Shown here: positions 54,855 to 64,000 of the stretch, piece by piece
Numbering within the stretch: position 1 is the stretch's first letter
How the letters are laid out: every line of letters begins with the position of its first letter
Source of the DNA: Fusarium oxysporum f. sp. lycopersici 4287
Lineage: Eukaryota > Ascomycota > Sordariomycetes > Hypocreales > Nectriaceae
Length of the DNA stretch: 64,000 nt
Direction: 5' to 3'
Assembly (NCBI RefSeq): GCF_000149955.1
Contig: NC_030995.1
Coordinates: 2,125,453-2,189,452, forward strand
Program-made: the position numbers and the translations under genes
Notes under the pieces: model-generated
Seen by the model: only the letters and a program-made list of their open reading frames with translations
Told to the model about the DNA's origin: nothing
Database searches by the model: none

Positions 54855-55434
54855 GATGATTTGGAGCAGTAGTATGTCTGTGTGTTGTCTATAAGTTGAT
54901 GAGTGAAACATCTCTCCAAGAAAATGTGACTCTGTTATTATACATATTTTCTGACATGCTTCTGACCTCGGTAATCCTGACAATTGCATCATTACAGATC
55001 CATAACACTGTCACAGAAAATTCTAGTGCTCAGCCTTACAGGTGCAATGATGTAAATTAAAGCGGTTCGATCGGATATCTCGGACCGGACAAGTGCCCGC
55101 TGCATCGGCTTTCCGCCGGTCGTCAACTTCGACGGAGGCTAAAATCCGTGAAAGAGCCGCTAAGACGCTAGGTTTTTGAGCCTCATTCGATGGGATTAAT
55201 CGTTTGAAATTGATTTTTTGAGACTTTGGCCGAATGTTTCCAGGTTTCAGTCCAACGTTCCGTTGTAAACGGTCCGATTGACATGACGTATAGAAGCTGG
55301 TGCAGATACGGGGACTGGCCCGAGAGAGCTAATCGCGACTTTCAGGGAGCCGATTGCTCCCGTCGATATGAACTGAATTGGATCCTGAGGTAGAGTGTAT
55401 TGACTAACCCAGCTACGACAGTCAGACTGATGAC
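54855..55434. promoter_or_regulatory. Promoter region of the hydroxyacid oxidase gene
   Basis: 580 bases between the regulator's stop and the oxidase start. It contains several CGG/CCG triplets (for example around 55084-55120), the core read by Zn2Cys6 dimers; spacing was not shown to match any known factor. No gene seen. Confidence 0.35.
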
Positions 55435-57865
55435 CTAAGAGGTACTAGAGTCGAACCCGAACAAGTCATCAAACACCATCATATCCCGGCTAATGAGTGC
55501 CTCGTCGCCCGTGTCATAATTATTGAAGCCAGGTTCAGACATTAGTACCAAGTCTTCCTGTGGCATCGCAGGAACCTCAAATACAAAGCTTTGCATAACT
55601 TGATCAATGTCAAAGTCGGAAAGTTCCATGCTAGAAAAGTCAACTGTCGTATCAGGTGTAGGCTGCTGTACCAGCGGCACGGCAGAGATTTGGTAAGCTA
55701 TGTCAGAACCGACTTCAGCTACCTCAGACATGTCAACCTCTCCCAGGTGACCATCTTGACAGCTTGTCGGTTCTATCGCCACAAACTCTCCAACGTTGAC
55801 TCCCAAGCGGTTCATAATACCTAAAAGAATCTTCATTGTTCGTTTCGGTGCATGACACCACGTCTGCTGTTCGGATAAAATCTCCAGACAATTTCTGAGG
55901 CACAAATGGGCTTGCGAGCCCACGCTTTTCTGCGCAGCCATGCGGACATGAATGGTCGCACTAACGTATGTGGCGTATGATATAAAGTAAGGCGCTGTCC
56001 TGAAACAGAACTGCTGTCTGTAGAGTAGTAGAACTTGATGAATCTCTATCGCTGCTGTGACACAGTTAAAGAAGGCTTCAGGTGCGACCGTTGTGGAGAC
56101 AGATGTCAGATGGCCTTCTGAGAGAAAAGGGCGGTAGATCAAGATGATTAATGAGTCGCATAATGCCCTGCCGTAATTAGTACGTGGACAAAAATGGCGA
56201 ATTAGAAAGCTTACATCAGGGAGAGGTTATGCGGAAGGATGGTAGAAGATGCGGAGTCGTTCAGATCAACTCTCAAATACACCGGCAACCCATCCTTCCA
56301 AGACTGGAGGTCGCGGTGAAGAGACATTGCGGTCTGCCATAGTCCATCAGCACTCTTCGCGTCGCTCTTCTCCGCATAGAGAGCGCATAGAATTCGATCC
56401 ATGATAATGCTGAGTCTACAAAGTTGCTCAAACGTGGAGACACTATGTGTCGGACAGTCCAACTGAGACGGCTGAGCAGAATAGGTTCGAGTATGAAAAT
56501 CCTCTAGTTCTTCATATTCATCAAGGAACACGATCGGCACACGATTATCATGCTCGCGTAACCGAGTTGGACGACCTTGGTAGATAGACTGGACCTTGTC
56601 CGAAACTAGAAAGATCAGCTATAAATAATTCTGCAGAAGTTTGAAGGCTTACTGAATGTTGCCCAGAACACGCGACGCTCGATCTCCATATCTTCTGGGG
56701 ATATTTTCTTTGACGATCTTCGAGCTGGCCCGTCGATGTGTAGACCAAGATCGATTATCATACTGATCGCGATACCTAAGTAATGCCACGAGAGACTCCT
56801 CTCGTTACACCACGAGAACAGGGCATCGGCAACGACCAGCAGCGCCTGTATCGTAGTGATATCACTCTTGAACAACACCTGAGAGCCGCAAGCGTGCAGG
56901 GCTTGTTCGAACTTGATACGATATGGACGCCCAATGGAATTCAGCTTGCCAGTGTTTCGGAGAGCGGCTGCATCAACTGTATGCATTGATCCGGAAAACA
57001 GCATAGCCCTAAGAAGGACCTCGGAGTAGTAAGGACCGTTGCATGCCATGTCGCGCATAAAGGCTGGTCGATAGACGATAGAACCCATGTAATGTTGGCG
57101 GTTCCAAAACTTGGAAAGAAGATCCATGCCGATCTTTGGGTCGAGGTCACCAAAGTCAAGCTTTCCTGCTCTGAGGTTGACCTTTTCTAGTTGACCTGGT
57201 CTGAATGAGCATCGAATCTTGAGTCTCGAGTGATATGTACTCACGTTGCCTAGTTGTCTCTGCCAAAAGTTGGTTCTTGGCAATATCCTCGGAGCTGAGT
57301 ATACGAGACGAGTCTTTGGCAGTTCCTATGTTGACAGCTCCGCTGGAAGGGCCATGAAAAGCGGCACCCTCGGGTTGCCCGGTCGTTAAATGGCAAGAAG
57401 GAGAGACTGCTTGCGCCTTTGCTTGGCGAGCATGATCGTTAATGCTGTTCAGCGTAGGTGTAGATCCATCAGCACGCGGTCTTTCAGCCAAGTGAACTTC
57501 TCCCCGCAGAGTATCAGGAGACACACTGCTCAACTCCGGACTCCTTGGACATAGTTGTTCGCGCAAACGGGCATTTTCCTCCTCCAGTTTATGTATTCGC
57601 GCATTAGACGGTCTTGACACCCATGTTAACCATCAGCACTCACCGGTCGCGGAACAATCTCACCTGGCTTGAGCAGTTCTCTGAGAATACGTGCACTCAA
57701 TAGCCCGACCCTGGCAATTCTCACACCTGGGCTTTGCGTTATCGCAACCCAACTAAATAAGTCAGCAGATTCGCTGGAGTATGGTGAATGGATTGGCACC
57801 TTTCGCCTTCGGCAAAAGTCACAGGCCGCAGATGCACGCTGGGATCGACGTTGCGATGCTTTCAT
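55435..57865 (-). CDS. Zn2Cys6 transcription factor with fungal_trans domain
   Basis: Six exons (57865-57800, 57752-57664, 57612-57245, 57195-56653, 56605-56215, 56167-55435) give 729 residues. Splicing exon 1 to 2 assembles the complete binuclear cluster: ACDFCRRRKLGCDNAKPRC, then ENCQGRAIEC, with all six Cys in C-x2-C-x6-C-x6-C-x2-C-x6-C spacing. A short coiled linker follows (ARIHKLEEENARLREQL). The middle-homology domain (~210-500) shows FWNRQHYMGSIVYRPAF, RAMLFSGSMH, CNERSLSWHYLGIAISMIIDLGLH, EIERRVFWATF and GRPTRLREHDNRVPIVFLDEYEE. The acidic C-terminus (FDIDQVMQSFVFEVP) may activate transcription. The factor should be nuclear and bind CGG-type sites. It sits 580 bases upstream of, and on the same strand as, the hydroxyacid oxidase, so local control is possible but unproven. 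Confidence 0.93.
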
Positions 57866-58660
57866 AATGGCGGAATGGATCTTGACGGGCCGTGGTCTTG
57901 AAGGAAGATGATGGTCCGCTCGCAAGCGAGGCGATTGTGAGGTGAGATATTTTGACGATGACATAAGCGGGCAGACATTTCCCGCCACTCCACCTCCTAC
58001 CAAGGTATTCTTGTAAATTCAAATCATAGTTCGACCATAAGCAATTTCCATTGACAGGTATACTGATGCATCTTCCAAGCTCGTACACAACACTTCAATC
58101 TATCCGAATTCTACAGCTACTATGTAGCTAATTGCTGCCAATAAGGTTAAAATTTAGGCTGCTAAGGTCCCTGGAAGAGAACCCAGCTACGTGGGGGGCA
58201 CCAACAAGTCTCTAACATGCTAAGCGTTCCCTGAATTAGTCCTTTGTCTTTCTTGCCTTGATCAGATGTTTGGCGCAGTAGTTTCGATGAAGACTTGAGT
58301 TATTCGTAATACTTTCGACAGTACACTGAATTTGCCGGTGGATTAAGAATATGATGTGTGGCGCGTCGAGGGAGATCATGATTTGGTTGTAATTTTTAGA
58401 TTCTTCAAATAACCAACCGCTGGCAGTTAGGCCTATGAAATGACTGTATGCGCGCAGGCCAGGAAGAACCACTGCCGGCTACTACCCAGCGAGGCGTAAG
58501 CGGCCAGATCAGATTCGGGGTTGAATCATTTGCCGCTAACTGTTATGAGTGGCGGGGAAGCATGCCTTGATGCTTCGAACCGCGGCGCCCTGTTGCTTAT
58601 AAAACTTCTTGACAACCCCATGATTCTTCCTTCAGCACTATCATCGATATAACTGCCATT
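57866..58660. other. Intergenic region, no gene seen
   Basis: About 800 bases between the divergent regulator and kinase-like gene starts. Nothing recognised besides short frames. Confidence 0.4.
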
Positions 58661-59500
58661 ATGTCGAACGCCATTACAAAGCAGGGAAACATTGTGCCCA
58701 AGTCGAATATTGAAATCCTCAACCAAGAAATAGACGATGACGAAGGACTATACCGCATTCGGGCCGGTAACCGTGTACATTATGTTACAATTCCTGGCTA
58801 TGCGAGTCCCAATCGCATTTTCGATGAAGACAAGCTCTGTAGGCCATACCTTCTTGTGCCAGAACTTCCCCCATTCCCGGACACAGACTGGACAAAGATG
58901 AGGCTTTCTCTCGGCCCGGACGGCAGCGTTCAATCGGATATTTCTTTCGAACCACTGGACAAGGTCGAATCCACCTGGCATCCACGACACATCAACGTTC
59001 TTTCGTTGAAGCGCATCAAATATCACAAGCAACGCGTTCGAGAGGTCGAATATCAGGACAAGACTGCCATATCCAAAATTGCCGTTCTGCAGTGGCTCGT
59101 TCCGCAACTCGAGCACGAGACTAGGACGTACGAAGCTTTGACCAGGTTGCAAAGTCCTGACGAGGTCCGAATAACCCCCGAAGTTTTGGGACACCTCTTC
59201 GAGGGAGGTAGAAATATTGGGCTTCTTTTGGAAAAGATAGAGGGCGATTATGCAACACTGGCGGATCTGCCAAAATGCGAGGCGGCTTTGCGCAAGTTGC
59301 ACCAGTTGGGGTTTGTCCATGGAGACGCCAATCGCTACAACTTTATTGTCGAGCGGTCCACTGGGAACGTCAAGATGATTGACTTTGAGCATGCTGAGCA
59401 ATATGATGAGAAGGCGGGGAAGGCTGAAATTCAGAAACTGGCATCTGAGTTGACAGATGACTCAGGGCGAGGTGCACCTGTTACTTTCAACTATCGTTAG
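58661..59500 (+). CDS. Kinase-like (aminoglycoside-phosphotransferase-type) protein
   Basis: One exon, 279 residues. The N-terminal half (1-100) is variable, with the beta pattern LYRIRAGNRVHYVTIPG and a PFPDTDW segment. A lysine-containing strand (VEYQDKTAISKIAVLQW) and an acidic helix (LEHETRTYEALTRLQ) occupy the N-lobe positions. The catalytic region is complete: GLLLEKIEGDYATLADLPK hinge, LRKLHQLGFVHGDANRYNFIVE (HGD-x4-N loop) and NVKMIDFEHAEQ, where DFE replaces DFG. This is the eukaryotic-kinase-like fold used by choline/aminoglycoside kinases and many fungal predicted kinases; a similar group is often mislabelled alpha-galactosidase A precursor. No signal peptide. Its stop overlaps the stop of the convergent F-box gene by 14 bases. 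The phosphate acceptor is unknown. Confidence 0.82.
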   Translation: MSNAITKQGNIVPKSNIEILNQEIDDDEGLYRIRAGNRVHYVTIPGYASPNRIFDEDKLCRPYLLVPELPPFPDTDWTKMRLSLGPDGSVQSDISFEPLDKVESTWHPRHINVLSLKRIKYHKQRVREVEYQDKTAISKIAVLQWLVPQLEHETRTYEALTRLQSPDEVRITPEVLGHLFEGGRNIGLLLEKIEGDYATLADLPKCEAALRKLHQLGFVHGDANRYNFIVERSTGNVKMIDFEHAEQYDEKAGKAEIQKLASELTDDSGRGAPVTFNYR

Positions 59501-60603
59501 CAACGGGAACAACGTTGGGAGCCTCGACTTGGTCTTGGTCCCCCGAACTCTTGAGTAGTTTCTGTGCCCCATAACAGTCTTTAGCGTGGGCCAACAGCCT
59601 ATGGCGTGAATGCAATTTCGTTGTCCATGCAAAAAGAGGTCGGCCTGGTCTTCTGTGAAGGGCACGTAATCCTGCAAGAACACCCAAAGGCAGAGACCCC
59701 TTCCTAAAGTCCTTATATGCGATCTCACATCCCTTACAAAGCTGTCCCCAGTCCGCTCTCGAGTCTGTAATGTACGGCACGCGTAGACTGGACACACCAG
59801 CGTAAGGATCATCACCCATATTACGCTGTTCTGGAAGCTTCCACGGGTCGCATCCTGGTCCCTCCAGAGGTGCTTCGCGATAGCGAAAAAAAAAGATAAG
59901 TATTGTTTGATGTTATCATCTGTCGGGGCAATACGTCGTTCAGATTCTTCATGGAGCCGTGAACTTCAATCGCCAACCTTTTAGCCATCTTCACATTAAC
60001 CAGCTGGAAAACTTCGCCGTGCACCGTTTCAGGGCCCCTGAGACTGTAAATCCCTGGGATAAGGTCCATAATAGGGAGGGTCTGAACTTGTCGGTGTGTC
60101 AAGCGGACGTACCATGTAGCCATCTTTGGCGTCATCATCCACAGGCCTCTGTTTTGAAAAAGACACTCAAGGCAGACCCTCTCGCATGTGGGTAGGTATA
60201 AAAAGGCCCCATATTCTGAGCAGGAAACGCAGCGATGGGTCCGGAGGGTGCGATATACCGCTGAAGCAGGGTAATAACCAACGAGGTTCGTCTTTGTTAA
60301 TGCTGTTGGAACTTTCGGTGCATGCTGAATCACCTGCTGATACGGTACGTAATTCTCAACGACTCTCTTGCCTCTCAAGCAAGCGCGCGAGAGACGTGAG
60401 AGTGACTGAAAGTCGAGAAGTTCAAGTGCGATGACGAGTAGCTCTGCTGGTAAAGTGTCCAGCAGGCCCAAGGACGATACAGGGCGTTCTGGATGAATCG
60501 CCGATAGTTTTGCGGGGATAATGGCATGAATGACCTTGCAGCGATCAAGCTCAATGTCACAGGCGAGCCGCGAAATGATGCGATCATCAGAATGTGTCTC
60601 CAT
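59487..60603 (-). CDS. F-box protein with a homopolymer frame break
   Basis: The first frame (METHSDDRIISRLAC..., 60603) holds an F-box near residues 45-85: SLGLLDTLPAELLVIALELL, DFQSLSRLSRACLRGKRVVE. Then come HRCVSCSEYGAFLYLPTCERVCLEC (Cys pairs typical of fungal F-box proteins) and AKRLAIEVHGSMKNLND. In the assembly it stops at 59821. Downstream the sequence resumes in another frame: REAPLEGPGCDPWKLPEQRN, VPYITDSRADWGQLCKGCE, LLAHAKDCYGAQKLL and VPVANDS with a TGA at 59487-59489. The two frames meet at a run of nine A (59886-59894). With eight, they form one 371-residue protein of normal layout. F-box proteins choose targets for SCF ubiquitin ligases; no target is known here. A homopolymer error is the likeliest cause of the break. 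Confidence 0.82.
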
Positions 60604-61174
60604 TCTTGTTGTGTGCGCGCGTGCTTGAGATGGGGAAACAAAACATGGAGATGTAAGTCGAGAGTGTTGAGAGCTCTGGAGATACTTGCTGGCCAAAAGG
60701 TTGAAATTTAGGCTGCCAACGCGCGTGACAAGGTCGCGTTTCTTTTCTTCAATATAAGATTTTACCCAAAATGTCTCAAACAATAAAGCATTTGGGCCAA
60801 CAAACAAGATAACGCATAACACGTTTGAGTGGATTACATAATGATGGTTGCTTTGTACTCTGCGACTGACTATGCGGGCAGGTATTTTCAGTTAACATAT
60901 CCTAAGGTACTGCTAAAAGTACTATATTACCTATAAGGGCAATTCATTGAATTGTTTTGTTTGGCATTTATATAATTTAAGAATTTCAAAATCCCATCTT
61001 TTATCTCCTAATTACTGTTCCACTAATATGCTTCTAAACTCTTCCCTTCGCGGCCTAGCGCTCAACGATCACCGATAGCCTCGGTTAATGGAAATTAAAG
61101 AACCGGTCAGCAACGTCTTAGGTATATAGATTTATACACATTGACTTCCTCCATCATTGCTCAAGGACTTTCTA
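60604..61174. other. Divergent intergenic region, no gene seen
   Basis: AT-rich around 60890-61020 (TTATATAATTTAAG, CTATATTACCTATAAGGG). Probably holds the promoters of the F-box gene and the esterase gene. Confidence 0.4.
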
Positions 61175-62283
61175 ATGTGTGACTTCTCATGCTACGACGG
61201 AGTAAGCCCCGAGTGGCTTGCCCTCGAAGTATCCTTGCCGCCGGCACCAGTACCGGAATTGCCGATCCCGGAGATGAAAAGATTGGCAAACAGAGAACGA
61301 GAAGCCATCGCAAGAAACTCAATGATCAAACTCGCCCCTCTGTTGCAGATACAGGACCACAGCATTACCTCTCGCGATGGAAGTACCATACCAGCCAGGA
61401 GTTACCGACCAGTCAATGCACCAGACGATGTCTTGCTACCGCTGTATATTCACTTCCAAGGCGGTGGTTTCATGTTCGGTACACTAGACGCTGAAGATGC
61501 GATATGTGCACGCATAGCAGTTAAGTCTAATGTGGCGGTTTTGAATGTGGATTACAGACATACGCCGGAGTTTACGTATCCGACGCAGTGGAATGATGCT
61601 CAAGATGCCTTCGAGTGGGCTCACGATAACATGAACAAGATGTTCTGGGACCCTTCAAAGGTCATCATCGGTGGGATATCAGCTGGTGCTTGGGTAGCTG
61701 CATCTTTCACGTTACAACATCATCTCAATAGGATAACAGAGCGAAGGCCTCCCATTGCAGGCCAAGTTCTTATGATACCCTGTCTAGCGCACGTCGATTG
61801 TTACAAACCCCAGATGAAAAAGATGAAGAACGAATCTATATCATCTTACAAGACAAATGTGTCGGCACCGATGCTATCTGTCGAAGAACTTCGCTGGTTC
61901 ACCAGTCAGCTGAAGATAGAGAACCCAGATGTCAATGATCTAAAGATCAACCCAGGAAATGCATCGCCAGAACAGGTCAAAGGCATGCCTCCTACTGTAC
62001 TTGGTGTAGTAGGTCTGGATCCCCTTAGAGATGAGGCACTTCTGTATGGCAAGATGTTGGCAGAAGCTGGGTGAGTAGCTGATGGTATAATTTGTACGTT
62101 GGAGGGTGACTGACGTGTTACAGTGTTCCAACAGACGTCAGCCTATTCTTGGGGCTACCCCACGGTTTTAGATCGCACGAGGAGAAATTATCGGCGTTCA
62201 ATAGATGGGATAAGGTCATAGAGGATGGTGTTGGATGGATTTTATCGGCACCTTTGTGTAGCGAGTTTCATGTAAAGACATAA
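61175..62283 (+). CDS. Alpha/beta hydrolase fold-3 esterase
   Basis: Two exons, 61175-62070 and 62124-62283, give 351 residues (start MCDFSCYDGVSPEWLALE, the first ATG of the frame). The HSL/fold-3 family signature is IHFQGGGFMFG, where the usual HGGG reads HFQGGG. It is followed by ARIAVKSNVAVLNVDYRHTPEFTYP, a hallmark strand-loop. The nucleophile elbow is IIGGISAGAWVAA (Ser in GISAG). Asp in VVGLDPLRDE and His in GLPHGF (rebuilt after the splice) finish the triad. Such proteins hydrolyse short esters or xenobiotic esters in the cytosol; there is no secretion signal. The 53-nt intron has GTGAGT and a TACAG acceptor. The next gene (permease) is convergent, 106 bases away. Confidence 0.88.
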
Positions 62284-62389
62284 ATTAGGCAAGTCATTTA
62301 ATGCAGTAATCATTATATAACGCCATTGTCGCGCCTCTAGGATACACAATCTACCAGTCGCTATGCAAACACCATAAAATGCAAGTACA

Positions 62390-64000
62390 TTAACAGAGAA
62401 ACCGATAGACCTTTTTCCACTTGGGCCACCCATGTCGTTCTTCCCGCTCTTGCTCAGTCATAACATGCACACGAAAGTATCTCCGCCCCGTCACCACATC
62501 CATATCCGGTAGACGCACAATCTGCGTACGATACCAAACCTTATGAGATACGTAAAACAACAAGATGATGGGTATCGCCAAAACTTTCAAAAAGAAATTT
62601 TGTGTAAGTCCAGATGCGCTCCTGTCAATACCGGGCTCATAAACAGGCGAGACCGCGATCCAAATCTGAGAGGCTAACACAAGAATGTATCCAACAAAAG
62701 CAAACCACGCTCCTGCGACGCCAACGTGAGACTTGAACGGTAGTTGTTCCAGCGTATGCGCGTTGTAATACCAAGCCCTTCGAAACCGGATATAACATAA
62801 ACAGATGCTTCCCCACGTAAACAAAGTGCTCAATGCACTGATAGAGAGAAGCCAATTGAAGATAGAATCGTGAAAACTGACATCAGCGAGAAATGCGAGT
62901 AGACCGATGCACGATGCAAACAGGATTGCCATAAGCGGACGGCCTTGACGATCCACGTATGCAAAGATCTGCGGCGCATGCGATTGTTCAGCCAAAGCAG
63001 CTAAAGTTCTCGACGATCCAAAAACCGCTGAATTCCCAACACTGATCACTGCAACAAGGATGATTGCATTCATGATACTCGGAAGCAGAGAAGTCCCAGC
63101 CTTCTCAATCGCAATGACGAACGGACTCGCCGTCGCATCAGCGACGTTATCACCACCGACAAGTCTTTTATCGTCAGAAGGTACCAACAACCCAACCAGC
63201 AATAGCGTAACGATGTAAAATATCGTGATACGCCAGAAAACCTGCTTGATCGCCGTCGGTAATGATTTTCGCGGATTCGCTGTCTCGGCAGCGGCGAGAC
63301 CGATGAGCTCTGTGCCTGTGAAGGAGAATGCAGATGTAACGAGGACGCTGCAAAAGCCCTTGAAGCCGTTGTTGAAGGGGCCTGGGTTACGCCAGTACAT
63401 GCCGCCGATGTAACCACTCTCGGGCTCCCCACCGACATTTATCACGATGGCGAGTAATCTAAACTGTCAGTATCGGGAGAGCCGGGAGGAGATTGACGTA
63501 CATGAAGCCAACGATGGCGGTGATCTTGATAAGAGAAAAGATAAACTCAGCCTCGCCATATGTCTTGACGCCAAAAAGGTTGATAACGACAATAGCGAAG
63601 AGAAAAATAGCGACGAATATGGACTTTGTCAGATCCGGATTCCAGTACCCTATCGTGAACGCCCCAGCGATTATCTCCAGCGGTAGAATGAACAGCCATT
63701 GTAAACAGTAACTGCAACAGTTAGTAAAGGCAAATCAGAGATTTTCAGTCAGCTTACTTCCAACCCATGGCAAACCCCCAAGACGGATCCAAAAACCTCG
63801 TCGAAAACGCCGAAAACGAGCCCGCGATAGGAAACATGACACATAACTCCCCAAGACACTGCATAGTACAATACTGCATCGCCCCGAGCAGTAAATATGA
63901 GATCAACAAACTGGCTGGTCCGCCTCTGTAAAGCGATGCACCCGACGCGACGAACAATCCAGTTCCTACACCACGTTAGCCGAGATTTGCCGAGATGGAA
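62390..64000 (-). CDS. Amino-acid permease (GAP1-like), partial at the window end
   Basis: The visible exons are 63965-63758, 63711-63502 and 63458-62390; the first bases (63966-64000) are intron, so the start lies beyond the window. Encoded segments: GTGLFVASGASLYRGGPASL and YCTMQCLGELCVMFPIAGSFSAF (TM1-TM3, with the conserved GEL.V..P.GSF), FAMGWNYCLQW restored by splicing, then the KITAIVGF helix. Later TGTELIGLAAAETANPRKSLPTAIKQVFWRI is the strongest fingerprint of fungal general amino-acid permeases (AE..NPR). The tail HGWPKWKKVYRFLC is short and basic. Fungal members are proton symporters of broad or narrow amino-acid range, often nitrogen-regulated and endocytosed after ubiquitylation. 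It differs from the permease at 32.5-34.4 kb in both tail and loops, so this is an independent paralogue, not a recent copy. Confidence 0.93.

Noticed and set aside
1..64000. CRISPR array, bacterial operon or phage elements
   Set aside because: No regularly spaced repeats and no bacterial genes; all genes show fungal introns or fungal families.

Overview
The window is nuclear DNA from a filamentous ascomycete, most like Fusarium or a close Sordariomycete. The reasoning: compact genes on both strands, short GT-AG introns (mostly about 45-60 nt), pyrimidine-rich 5' leaders, fungus-specific families (NACHT STAND receptor, Zn2Cys6 factor, Cwf19, IML2, Zrt-like ZIP, GAP1-like permeases) and an AT-rich block that looks mutated by RIP. 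The genus is inference; no search was run. Three runs of N (1975-2074, 3338-3983, 33195-33478) show a draft scaffold.

Layout. 1-4 kb: a NACHT NTPase (NLR-like) cut by the window edge and a gap, then a first exon that runs into a gap. 4-10.5 kb: housekeeping block with an Mpv17/PMP22 membrane protein, phosphoglycerate kinase, the proteasome subunit Sem1, tRNA-Gly(TCC) and a Poa1-like macrodomain phosphatase. 10.5-18 kb: gene-poor, with an HpcH/HpaI aldolase and a secreted berberine-bridge-type FAD oxidoreductase. 18.4-19.3 kb: RIP-like AT island between 14-bp direct repeats. 19.6-28.3 kb: ZZ-like zinc protein, ZIP zinc transporter, F-box-like protein, and a secreted Ig-plus-endonuclease/exonuclease/phosphatase protein. 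29.7-36.5 kb: catabolic-looking group of alpha/beta hydrolase, sugar-phosphate isomerase-like TIM barrel, amino-acid permease and NAD(P)-dependent reductase. 37-47 kb: Cwf19 splicing factor, a large hydrolase with a disordered N-terminus, a sterol-desaturase-like protein and IML2. 49.7-64 kb: a type I membrane protein, a YrdC/Sua5-domain protein, a hypothetical protein, an FMN-dependent 2-hydroxyacid oxidase, a Zn2Cys6 regulator, a kinase-like protein, an F-box protein, a fold-3 esterase and a second amino-acid permease that leaves the window.

Working together: permeases, hydrolases, isomerase, reductases and hydroxyacid oxidase suggest nutrient uptake and small-molecule catabolism; this is inference from families. 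The ZIP transporter and the ZZ-like protein are neighbours, but nothing here links them functionally.

Annotation caution: four genes (PGK, the FAD oxidoreductase, the 32.5-34.4 kb permease and the F-box gene at 59.5-60.6 kb) each have a reading-frame break that a one-base change would repair. The permease has further breaks at its other gap edge. Because PGK is normally essential and single-copy, assembly indels are the simplest explanation. I found no convincing wholly new system; the most open items are the partial NLR, the RIP-like island with its direct repeats, and a 45-nt tRNA-like foldable sequence at 12.7 kb.
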